From: Coturnix japonica
Lineage: Eukaryota; Chordata; Aves; Galliformes; Phasianidae
Direction: 5' to 3'
DNA length: 64,000 nt
Assembly (NCBI RefSeq): GCF_001577835.2
Contig: NC_029547.1
Coordinates: forward strand, 60,737,830 to 60,801,829
Part shown: positions 25,301 through 34,022 of the stretch, piece after piece
How the letters are laid out: each line of letters begins with the position of its first letter
How positions within the stretch are numbered: position 1 is the stretch's first letter
Position numbers and translations under genes: made by a program
Notes under the pieces: generated by a model
What the model was told of the DNA's origin: nothing
What the model saw: the letters and a program-made list of their open reading frames with translations, nothing else
Database searches by the model: none

Positions 25301-28300
25301 GTCCTGGAGAACGTTGCTCAGTTCATCCAAGATCCCCTCGGATGTTTCCAGCAGGGGAAGCACACTCTTCAGTATGTCCAGGGTAGTGCTATAAACAGAG
25401 AGCAATGCTGTGTCAGCAGGGCTGCCTTAGCCACAGCACCATGGCTCAGGCAGGAGCCTGATGGGGGGCTCTGGGCTGCCATGGTTGGTAGTGGCTGCTG
25501 CAGCCCTGAGCGGCCCACCAGCACTGGAAAGCACAGTGGGATGGAGGGCCTGCTCCTCGGGATGTCCTGCAGCTTTCCTTGGCTCTGGCAACCAGACCGT
25601 TTCTGAGCCCCTGCTCTTCACATGGACAAACGTGTGGGGCTGTCTGGGCTGATACCTGTCAGTCTGTGGGAGGTCGGTCAACACACTCCTCAGCACATCC
25701 CTGGGAAACTGGATGGTCAGCACATCCAGCACTGAGAGCAGGATCTGCTGAACTGATGTGCTCTGGATTTTCAGGTTTGTGTGGATGAATCCCAGAATCT
25801 CTGGCACCTGTTGTGAGAACACAGGGAGACTGCTGCTGCCACTGGACTGCAGCCATTTGCCTCCCAGGCTGTGTTATTACTGCCCTTCCCACAGCTCTTT
25901 GCTGCCTTCAAATGGCTTCAGATTCCCAAGAGCTGTGGCGGGCAGGGTAGGGCATGACAATCCAGCCTCACTCTGCTTACATCCATCAGCCAGGTGCCAG
26001 GGTTCTCCGAAGCACATCCAGCATAGTCTCAGCCCACTTCTTCTCATCAAAACCGTAGTCCCCAATGATCTTCTCCAGGGTTACAAGGGCAATGTCTGTC
26101 CTCTGAGAAGGGGCAAGGTTTTTTCCAAGGGGCTGCAGTAAGAAGGAAAAAAGGAGGGAAGGCATGTTAAACAGAATGAGAGAATAGCATCTGGAGCAGG
26201 ATGAGCACAGGCAAAAGGAAGGATAAAGACCCTCCCTTCATGTCAAAAGCATTCTGAGGGTTCACACCTGAGCCGCAGCTTTTCTCACAGGTACTCCTGA
26301 GCCGTAGAGGCAGCTCTGGGATGCAAAGAATGAGAGTGCCTGGCTGGAATTTTCATGTCTCCTTACCTGCTGCCAGAAACTGCTGGTCATGAAGCCACTA
26401 AGCTTCCAGATGCGCCCCAAAGCCCTCTCACACACAGCCTGTGTCTTGGAGATGCTGAAAGGCAGCAGCACCTGTGAGGAGAGGAGCTGCTGGTTAGCCT
26501 GGGAGCTGCTGATGCCCACTGCAGGAGAAGCAACTGCTGCCAGTGCCGTTTCCATGGAGTGGGATAAACTACTAGAAGGGAGCTCTGGGGGCAGAACTTC
26601 ACAATAGACAGACCTCCAAGATTCCCTGCAGCCGACTCTTGACACTGGCAATGGGACAGACATCTAGCACAGTCTGCAGCATGTCGTCCATAGCTTCCAG
26701 GGTCTGTAAAGAGAACAGTGGGTTGTGGAAGTCTTTCAGGGTTCCCTTTCATACCCAGGAGACTGCTGTGAACCCCTCTGGCTGCCAAGGAAGGATACCC
26801 ACAGATCTGTGCACAGGGGCACCCTGCAAGGCTGCTGCACTCAGAGCAGGCTACAACACAGGGTGTTTGCCAAGCCCAAGGCAAGAGTGAGAGGGGTGAG
26901 GGCAAGCAAGGCTGCTACCTTGTCCCACAAACATCTTGATAGATCTCTGGACACAAGTAATGCAAGCGGCAGCCCAGAGGCATGGGGTCAACAGTAGATT
27001 GCCCAGTACATACCTGGTTGTAGAGGGAAATGTTCAAGGCCCTGGCTGGAGGAAGATAGAAGACGACGCTGCAGCACACCTTGAAGAGATGGAGTATTTC
27101 TTCCTCCGTAACTGCATTCACTGTGCTGCAATTAGAGAGACACTGATGCTAGGAGCGGTGCCTGGGTGCTGAGGCAGGGGTGGAACAGGTCCTCCCCTGG
27201 GCAAGGCTCCCTGAGAGGGATGGGGAGCCCTGCCAGGAGGTGCCTCCTCCCCCACGGGGCTGCTCTGGGTCAGAGGACAGTCCTGATGTCACCAGCTTTG
27301 GGGCGAGGGCCAAGACTTAGCGGGGAGCTGCGTCAGGGCCACCAGGATGGTGCCCGGGGGATGTGCTGGCAAAAGCAGGGGCTGGGCAGGTACCTCAAGG
27401 CAGCAATGGTGTTCATGCAGCAGTATCTCAGGCCGGTGCTCAGCTGCTCCATGGGCTCCTCACACAACAGAACCTGCAAAGCACAATCAAATCAGGATGG
27501 CACCTGGCAGCTGCCAGCACCCACCAACAGAAAACCTGCCACTGACCGGTAGGGCCTGAGTCTCCCCAGTGGCCCTCAACAAACCCTGTCACACTGGTGC
27601 TGCTGTCTGCCTCCACTGCTGAGGTCTCAGCAGCACCTGGAGTCCCATCTGGGGCACCTTGGTGTCTGTGCATGATTTCCCTGCCTCCCTCTCCCCTAGT
27701 CCTGTCCTTCTTTCAGTGTGCAGGTACCTGGGTGCCATGTCCCCTCACCTCAATGTTCTCTGTCACATTGTTTAGGAAGCAGAAGATATCCAGGTACACT
27801 GTCAAGCCCTTCTGTTCAGCAGCGCTGCACAGTGAGCAAATACAGTTCAGGTACTGCAGCTTCTGCACCAGATCCTGGCAAGCACACAGAGACCGAGGAG
27901 TGTGAGTGGGGACAACCATGGCCAGGGGGACCAGGCGTTGCGGGGTGTGGAGCAGCACAGGACAGCTGCAGGACAGCAGCAGCTCTGCCCGGCCAGCAGC
28001 CCTCATGCAGCCTGAAGGCAGAGCCAGAGGGACTGTCTGGAGGTGCAGGAACAGCCAAGATGGAGATGGCTGCTCTTACCATTTCATTGCTGATGCCGTC
28101 GGCTTTGATGCAATCTATGGCCTCCTTTTCCTCATCGGACAGAGGCAGCAAGTCAGCATCTGACCAAGGAGAGAGAGCAATGCTATAGAGGGGCCAAAGG
28201 CAGGCGCGAGCAGAGGAAGGAGCTCTGGCCTCTCCAGCCCTGGGCTCACTCCCCTGGCACAGTCTGCCCATGCCTGTCAGGACAAGGGGGCCTGGTGTTG

Positions 28301-28421
28301 AGCAGGGGACACTCGCTGGGGACGCTCACTCACCAGCATGCAGTGGGGTGACCTCAGTCACTTCGTAGGCCCCACTCTCCTCACAGGCCATGATGGAACG
28401 GCTAGGGGGTCTCTTCTCCAT
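22172..28421 (-). CDS. Maestro heat-like repeat (MROH) family gene, 17 coding exons, one frame break in exon 8
   Basis: Seventeen exons were joined by eye on the minus strand. Every junction has a GT donor and AG acceptor, and the phases agree from ATG to stop apart from one missing base in exon 8. The coding sum is 2015 nt, so one added base gives 671 residues. The family signature is strongest in the last third: residues about 488-573 carry SSEVREGSIRLFKDVM, MKKTVRRGLLPLLFQMSDE and ASGEALVSCAKFLKWKELKQ, and about 574-628 carry YLQQSLPYLEDSQASLR, EAVRFIG and REQSEEMLNELC. These are typical of MROH proteins, which are helical HEAT-repeat scaffolds of poorly known function and are expanded in birds. 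It lacks a signal peptide or membrane segment. The start is the first in-frame ATG (28421) in a good context (GGGATGG), with a second Met ten codons on. Further upstream exons cannot be excluded. Which MROH member it is cannot be told from here. The block is much richer in G and C than its flanks. Confidence 0.85.
22557..22616 (-). CDS. MROH exon 16
   Basis: The 60-nt exon follows a TCCCTAG acceptor. It completes a Gly codon and encodes LIGKHAREQSEEMLNELCS, ending in phase 1 at GTGAGTG. Confidence 0.9.
22854..22956 (-). CDS. MROH exon 15
   Basis: The 103-nt exon follows a TTCTTCAG acceptor. It encodes LQQDRKGVEGYLQQSLPYLE then DSQASLRCEAVRFI and ends in phase 1 (G) at GTGAGCC. Confidence 0.92.
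23074..23175 (-). CDS. MROH exon 14
   Basis: The 102-nt exon lies between a TTCTGCAG acceptor and a GTGAGGA donor. It encodes ASGEALVSCAKFLKWKELKQ then QAQQKNTVGIMKCL, phase 0. Confidence 0.92.
23327..23482 (-). CDS. MROH exon 13
   Basis: The 156-nt exon lies between a TCCCTCAG acceptor and a GTACGAA donor. It encodes 52 residues including ASSEVREGSIRLFKDVMDAV and KKTVRRGLLPLLFQMSDE, among the best-conserved MROH stretches. Confidence 0.92.
24078..24266 (-). CDS. MROH exon 12
   Basis: The 189-nt exon lies between a TTGTACAG acceptor and a GTAAGTC donor. It encodes 63 residues beginning AREMRALLPDVMETLQFAN and ending EKILPLFNH, with the typical MROH block of leucine-rich helices. Confidence 0.9.
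24676..24813 (-). CDS. MROH exon 11
   Basis: The 138-nt exon lies between a GTTTCAG acceptor and a GTGAGC donor. It encodes 46 residues beginning VMPPTEENLQELCKPELLQ and ending LLSDRPET. Confidence 0.88.
25241..25388 (-). CDS. MROH exon 10
   Basis: The 148-nt exon follows a TTTATAG acceptor. It completes a Ser codon, then encodes TTLDILKSVLPLLETSEGIL through TTAELGLLRLT, ending in phase 0 at GTGAGT. Confidence 0.85.
25656..25807 (-). CDS. MROH exon 9
   Basis: The 152-nt exon follows a CACAACAG acceptor, is in phase 0, and begins VPEILGFIHTNLKIQSTSVQ. It ends SVLTDLPQTD plus AG at a GTATCAG donor, phase 2. Confidence 0.85.
25981..26132 (-). CDS. MROH exon 8, carrying a one-base deletion
   Basis: The acceptor TTACTGCAG and donor GTAAGCAG are both good. 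From the acceptor the frame reads PLGKNLAPSQRTDIALVTLE through KKWAETMLDVLR, then RTLAPG and a stop. The following exon requires phase 0, and the last 40 nt fit only in the neighbouring frame (ENPGTWLMD). The exon is 152 nt, one short of a multiple of three. Restoring one G to the run now seen as CGG (plus-strand CC at 26007-26008) would give VLRENPGTWLMD without a stop. This is either a true pseudogenising indel or a homopolymer error. Confidence 0.8.
26367..26471 (-). CDS. MROH exon 7
   Basis: The 105-nt exon lies between a CTCACAG acceptor and a GTAAGG donor. It encodes 35 residues beginning VLLPFSISKTQAVCERALG and ending TSSFWQQ, phase 0 at both ends. Confidence 0.85.
26614..26703 (-). 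CDS. MROH exon 6
   Basis: The 90-nt exon follows a CTTTACAG acceptor and encodes 30 residues, TLEAMDDMLQTVLDVCPIAS then VKSRLQGILE. The donor is GTCTGT, a weak but valid GT site. Confidence 0.75.
27014..27125 (-). CDS. MROH exon 5
   Basis: The 112-nt exon follows an AATTGCAG acceptor. It completes a Ser codon, then encodes TVNAVTEEEILHLFKVCCSV through ALNISLYNQ, ending in phase 0 at GTATGTA. Confidence 0.85.
27394..27473 (-). CDS. MROH exon 4
   Basis: The 80-nt exon lies between a TTTGCAG acceptor and a GTACCTG donor and encodes VLLCEEPMEQLSTGLRYCCM then NTIAAL. It ends in phase 2 with AG. Confidence 0.8.
27749..27874 (-). CDS. MROH exon 3
   Basis: The 126-nt exon lies between a TTGCCAG acceptor and a GTGAGGG donor and encodes 42 residues in phase 0, beginning DLVQKLQYLNCICSLC and ending NNVTENIE. 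The helical leucine pattern fits a HEAT-like repeat. Confidence 0.8.
28080..28159 (-). CDS. MROH exon 2
   Basis: The acceptor TTGGTCAG and donor GTAAGAG flank 80 nt. The exon completes a split Asp codon and then encodes ADLLPLSDEEKEAIDCIKAD followed by GISNEM, ending in phase 0. Confidence 0.8.
28334..28421 (-). CDS. MROH exon 1 (start exon)
   Basis: This exon encodes 29 residues starting MEKRPPSRSIMACEES and ends in phase 1 at a GTGAGTG donor. The frame stays open for 47 codons upstream but contains no other ATG there. The N-terminus is not domain-bearing. Confidence 0.65.
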
Positions 28422-29043
28422 CCCGTGGGATGAAGACTGAAGGTGGGGATGTGGCAGCTGCGGGGCTGCCAAAGGTAAAGCGAAATGACTTGGGCTGCGC
28501 TCGGGGGCTCTTCGCCAGACCCGCACACTCCTGCCCTGTCTCCTCGCTGTCCTGACGGACACTGAGGCCGCCTGCTGTCAGTGCCAGCTATGCCTGGGTG
28601 TCACAGAGATGGGTCACAAAGGGCTCCACTGTGACGTGCTGCCTCGCCTGGGTGGGGCTGGTTCCAGAGCCCGGTTGGAATGGTGCAGAGCAAACTCCTC
28701 AGCGGGAGGGATGCGTGTGCCTGCTTACCCAGGTAGCTTTGGAAGTGGGCCTGAGAGCAGCTGGACTGCTCAGGCTCCCGTGCTTCTGCTGTGAGGCTGG
28801 AGATGGCTGCAGCAGAATGGAGGAATGCAGACGAAGACTGATTTGCTCACAGGCTTGTGAGCTACAAGGCTTTTATTTCTGAATTGTAAAGATGTAAATA
28901 AATGCTAAGTTTCACACAGAAGATACAGTTCTGTGCCCTTATTTCTGATTTGCTGACAATACACTGTCAAATAACTGGGAGCACTGCAGTCCAATAAGGC
29001 ATTTCCCTACACTTGGTCAGAAGCAGCTGAAATTAACAAAGAC
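28422..29043. other. GC-rich sequence upstream of MROH exon 1
   Basis: This holds the likely 5' flank of the MROH gene. It is rich in G and C up to about 28800, then turns AT-rich. No TATA box at a convincing distance was seen. A non-coding first exon could lie here, but I cannot place one. Confidence 0.4.
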
Positions 29044-32000
29044 AGAATCACAGAATCACAGAATTACCCGGGTTGGAAGGGACCTCAAGGATCATGTAGC
29101 TCCAACCCCCCTGCCTAGCAGGGCCACCAAACATACGCCTTTACTAGATCAGGTTGCCCAGGGCCCCGTCCAACCTGGTCTTGAACACCTCCAAGGACGG
29201 GGCATCCACAACCTCACTGGGCAGCCTCGGCACCCTGTTTTCCAGGACGACCACTCTTCTATGTAACCTAGAGATTTTCCCCTAAACATCCAACCTAAAT
29301 CTTCCTCTTCAACTTAAAACCATTTCCCCTTAAGTCTCCTGCTATTATCTAGCCGCTTTCGAAGAGTTACTGCCCCTCCTGGGGAGTGAAGTTCCCTTTC
29401 CAGGTAACTGACAAGGCTGCATGAGGTCACCCTGCAACCTTCTCTTCTTCTCCAGGCTGAACAAACCCAACTCCCTCAGCCTGTCCTCAATAGGGGGTGC
29501 TCCAGCCCCCTATCATATTCGCTGGCCCTCCTCTGACCCTTTCCAAATCTCCATATCTTTTCGTTGTACTGAGGCCCCATTACACCTGGACACAGTAACT
29601 CCAGATGGGGCCTCACCAGAGCAGAGTAGAGAGGATGATCTCACCTCCCTATCCCTCGCGACGCACCGCCTCTCCTGATGGAGCCCACGGATCCCATTTG
29701 CTTTTCCGGGCTGCCAAGAGCCAACTGCTGCTCATGTTAAGTTTGCTCTATCTATCAGGCCCCTAGGTTTTTTCTGCAAGGCTGCTCTCAAGGACAACTC
29801 TCTGCCAGCCTGTACATCAGGTGCCTGGGGTTCTTCCCGCCCAAGTGCAAATCCTTGCACTTTGGCTGTGTTGAACTCATACGGTTACCCCCGAGCCCAG
29901 TTTCCAGCCTGTCAAGGTGCCCCTCTGAAATGGCATCCGTTCCCTCCCCGTATCCACAACTGCACCCACTGGCAGCTTGTGATGTCCATCAGCAACTGCT
30001 TGAGTGTCACTCATCCGCTCATCGATTCATTAATTAAGTGTTAAAGAGCATCCGGTCCTCAACGACATCACCCTTGTAGGGAGACGCCTGCCCTCGTTAC
30101 CCTGGGCCTCTCCACCTGGACATCAGAGCCCATTGACCAATACCATCTCTGTCTGTCGCCTTTACAACAATTGCTTATTCCATTCTAGGTTGTCCACTAC
30201 CCTCCATCAGATACCACCTCCCTCCAATTGTGGAGATGAGGATGTGTATGGGGACCATGTCAAGGAATTTGCTCAGGGTCCAGGTAATATGACATGTCGG
30301 TCACCTTCCTTCGTCACAACATACGCCGTCACTTCCATCATACGAAGGCCACAAGATTAGTTAAGTCATGACCTTCCCTGGTGCTAGCCATACTGGCTGT
30401 CCTCGGATCAACTGCTCGTTCTTTATGTGATCAAAGCATGTGTCCAGGAGGATCTGTTCATTAATCTTTCCCAGGCACAAGGTGGTAGACTCACCGGCCT
30501 GTAGTTACCCGGTCTCCCTGCTCCCCTTCTTGTAAAGTGGGAGTGACCCGTGACCCTTACCTCCAATCATCCGGGACGTCACCTGACAGCCACAACTTCT
30601 CAAATATGAATGGAGAGCGGCTCAGAACCACCCTCAGCCAGCTCTCAGGGACCTGGGATTTGCACTCGCCATCTGGCCCCCTACTCAGAACTTGTCAGTA
30701 AGGAGCCATCTCTGGACTTCCTCTACCCTGTACAGTGGGGAGGGATTTACTCTCTTGGTCCCTCAATCGAGGTTTTGGGGAGATGGCAGGGCTATAGGGA
30801 CCGTGAAAAAGACTAGAAGTCCTGGCCTAACCAGTGAAGACCGAGGTAAGAACATATCTATATCAGCATCCTATTAGCTGTTTCTCTTCATCGTTTGAAG
30901 CCATTTCTCCTTTTAAATTTACCAGAGTAAGGTACGCCCATTTCTGCCGTCTCTTCTGGCCAATGTGATCCTGTAGCAGTTTTCTTATTGTTTTTTCACG
31001 TTCCCCACCAAATGTTCAGTTCTGCCTGCGCCTTGGCTTCCCTGATCCCCACGTCTGCAAGTCCGGACGGCAATCTGTATATCTTTCCCGGGTGACACGT
31101 CCAGCTTGTGTTCCCGAGGCTTGTAACCCCCTTTTCTTCACCTCAGTTCTCTTAGCAGGCTCCTCTGCTTGAAGGCCATGCCGGTAATTCTACCTTCTCC
31201 TGCCCATTCTAATCAGGAAAATGGGAGACCCCCTTGTGCTGCCAGGGAGGGCCCCTTGAACAGTAGCCAGCTTCCTCAACGTCCTTGTCTTTGTGAGGCA
31301 GGGCGCGCCAGGGGATCTTGGGCCAGCATTCCATTGGAGTAGCTTGAAGTCTTCTCTTCTAAAGGATGTCGCATCCTGGTGCCTGCTACTTGGCACAGGC
31401 CACATTGCTTGAGATCACAAGACTCAACCAGCGCAATATCGTGCCAGGCATCCTCAACCTATGGAGACGCCTTTGATGATCGCCTCAGTGTTGGTGAGGC
31501 AGTCAGGTCCAGCACGCTTGACTCTGTCGGTCTGTCAATACCATGAACCAGAAAGCTATCATCAATTGATCTCCAGGAGCCTCTGGACTCTTGCAGCTCG
31601 GCCGTGTGAGTTTTCCCAAACAGATGTCGGATGGTTGAAGTCCCCCACCAGTGACAAGACCCGTGCGCCCAGACGCCTCACGCATTGGAGTTCAAGAAAG
31701 CCTCATCAGCAAAGCCTCGCCCTTGATCAGGTGGTCGTAGTATAACCCTAATACAAGCTGACCTTTATTAGTCCATCTCTTAATATCTAACCTACAGGCC
31801 TCTCAACTGTTCTTGACTTTTCTCGATGGGGAGCTTCTCTCAGTTTTAGTCCAACTCTGACATAAAGAGCAACTCCCAGCATCCCTTCCTACCCTGCCTA
31901 TTCTCTAAGAGCCTTACCATCGATGGTAAGCTTATCCCAATTTGTGGGAGGTCTCATCCCACAGTTTCTGTGATAGCAGGACAAATGTCATATTATCGAG

Positions 32001-32879
32001 AGATGCATCACAGTTTTCCAGTTCTGCCTGCTTGTTATCAGGCTCACGTGCATTAGTATAAGGCACTTCAGCCAGGCTGTCCGTCTCACCAACCTTCATA
32101 GCGATCCAGGATCCGCTAGAACAGCGGCATCGCCCGCATCCCCCTGCCCTCTCCATCCTTTTGCAAGCTCTGCAATCTTTGCCCACGGAGTTTGGTACAA
32201 TCTCTTGAAATGCACCGTTCAATCCCAGTAGCCCCTATTTTGCCCCCTTCCCCTTCGTTCCTAGTTTAACAGCCTATAATGAAGTCCCGCCTAATTCTTC
32301 ATGCTAATACCCTCTAACCCCTCGGGGCAGGCTGCTTGCATCAGCAGCATTCATTCCAGGTGCAGGTAGATTGCCCATGGTCAAAATAGCCGAAATTTCT
32401 GGGGTGTCTGCACCAGCTCTTAAGCCATCTGTTTAAGAGCGCTGGTTTTTTGGATCCCCTTACTTTTCCTGACACCGAAACGGGCCAATAGAAGAAAAGA
32501 TCAACGCTGCACACCCCAGCCTCCTTCAAGTATTCGCCCCATTCCTGAAATCTTTCTTGAATGGACCTCTAGGCTTTCCTTGCCAATCTTCCTCACTGCC
32601 CAGCCTGACATTATTAACAAGTGGTAGTAGTCTGAAGGCTGAATCAAATCTAGAAATTTTCCTTTGAATGTCCTGAACCAGCTGCCCCAGGAGAGTCAGG
32701 CACACTTTCTGCGGTAGGGTCGGGCTCGGCATATAGGGCTTCTGTTCCTCCTTGCAGAAGGAGTTCACCTACAACAATCCACCCTGCTGGTCCTTTACTG
32801 TAGAAGCAGTCTTGTAGCTTCGGCGGTGACCCGGCTTCACCTGAGGCAACTCATGATGCACCTGTTTCCACACCTCCAG

Positions 32880-33300
32880 TTAGTCTCCCCCCTCAAGTTC
32901 CACGGCCTCAAACCGGTTTCTGCAGAGGCAGCCTGGAGCCGGGGATTGGTCGTGAATGGAGGATGCNNNNNNNNNNNNNNNNNNNNNNNNNAGTCAGCAC
33001 ACTTCTCTCGTGTAAGGGTGCAGGCGCCAAGTAGGCGTTCTTCCATTGCAGAAGCGAGATCACAACTACAAACAATCACTCCTCCTGTTGCCCTTAAAAC
33101 GATCAGAATATGTCTCGAAAATGCTACGGGTGAAACCTAGCATTCACCTAGGCAATGCAGCCGTCATGGGTGCACTGGGTGTTTCTCCAAATACTACTGC
33201 TCACTAGTATCCCACCTCATAAAGTCCGAGGGCTCAAAACCGGTTTCGGGCAAGGTACACTGAGGGAGCCGGATTGATCAATGATGATGGAGGATGCCCC
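32880..33300 (-). repeat. Degenerate direct repeat within the CR1 5' region
   Basis: A stretch at about 32885-32966 and another at about 33205-33296 share TCAAAACCGGTTTC-like and GGAGCCGG...GGATG...GGAGGATGC blocks in the same order, roughly 330 bases apart. The first is cut by the 25-N gap. Confidence 0.65.
32967..32991. other. Assembly gap of 25 N inside the CR1
   Basis: There are 25 undetermined bases within the 5' part of the 29044-33775 CR1, next to a degenerate repeat. Confidence 0.99.
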
Positions 33301-33549
33301 CTTCGTCGAGTGCAGGGGGTGTGACCGTTAACGTTCCACTCATCCCCCTCTCACAGTTACTATAGCTAGTCGGCGGAAAAGAGGACAGCGAGAGTTCGCT
33401 GTAGGTGCCAGTCTGTCTGTTACCGTCTTTATCCGACCTATTGTGATGTGCAGGGGTCTACCATGCTCCATTTATGAAGCCTCGACTAGTCGAGTAGACT
33501 GGGAGTTCAGAGGTGGACCGATCCCGGACTCCACATCAATCTCTCCCTC

Positions 33550-33771
33550 TCACAGGGTGTACTCTTTTATAGTCCTCAGCCTCTCCACTTCCTCCTTCAG
33601 GTCAACTACGAGGCTGAGCAAGTAGTTCACCTGGTCACAGTGAACACAATCACTGCCTCCCTCACCCAGCACTGCAAGGGCCATGCTCTGGCACTCAGTA
33701 CAGCCAGAGACCTGCACACCAGCATCTTGGGTTGGGGAGGTGTTACCTTTCTGGCAGTTTTCTAACATCAA
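33550..33771 (-). pseudogene. CR1 ORF1 N-terminal remnant (zinc-finger plus coiled coil)
   Basis: This 73-residue open stretch has CTEC followed about 20 residues later by CVHC, a paired-cysteine arrangement as in CR1 ORF1 proteins. A heptad-like helix LLSLVVDLKEEVERLRTIKE follows. It is the best-preserved coding part of the 29044-33775 element. CR1 ORF1 is thought to be a nucleic-acid-binding chaperone of the LINE. Confidence 0.75.
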
Positions 33772-33920
33772 CGAGTGAAAAGTTTGAACTCAGCCATTAA
33801 TGCAGCATGTCAGTTACTATTTCTTTATTTATTTATTTGATGCAGTGTAATATACTGTTGGTCTCCTGGGCAGCTAGCTCACACTGCTAGCTCATGAGCA
33901 GACTTGTCCACCAGTACCCC

Positions 33921-34022
33921 AGGTCAGTGGCTGGCAACCTTGCAACCCTGACTAAAACAAATGAGTTGGAACTTTTTGATACTTAAAGTCTGTTCCAATC
34001 CAAGCCTTACTATGATTCTGTG
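33921..34022 (+). mobile_element. CR1 LINE 3' terminal fragment
   Basis: GTCAGTGGCTGGCAACCTTG to TACTATGATTCTGTGG matches the last hundred bases of CR1 with its ATTCTRTG end, plus strand. Confidence 0.75.

Larger units (their letters stand above)
29044..33775 (-). mobile_element. Near full-length CR1 LINE, heavily scrambled
   Basis: The left end is a clean CR1 3' terminus in reverse (AGAATCACAGAATTACCCGG). Moving right, in reverse, are 3' UTR and RT C-terminal sequence (GLFSLEKK, DAPSLEVFKTRLDGALGNLI), then an RT stretch near 29850 (KCKDLHLGGKNPRH), an endonuclease trace near 31620 (GDFNHPDIC in reverse), ORF1-like sequence at 32526-32768, and the conserved ORF1 N-terminal region at 33550-33771 (CTECQSMALAVLG, EEVERLRTI). 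At 4.7 kb it is about as long as a full CR1, rare in birds where most copies are 5'-truncated. Frames change every few tens of codons and a 25-N gap interrupts it. Confidence 0.82.

Noticed and set aside
30133-31745. Several plus-strand frames of 60-95 codons
   Set aside because: They lie antisense within the minus-strand CR1 and have no independent support.
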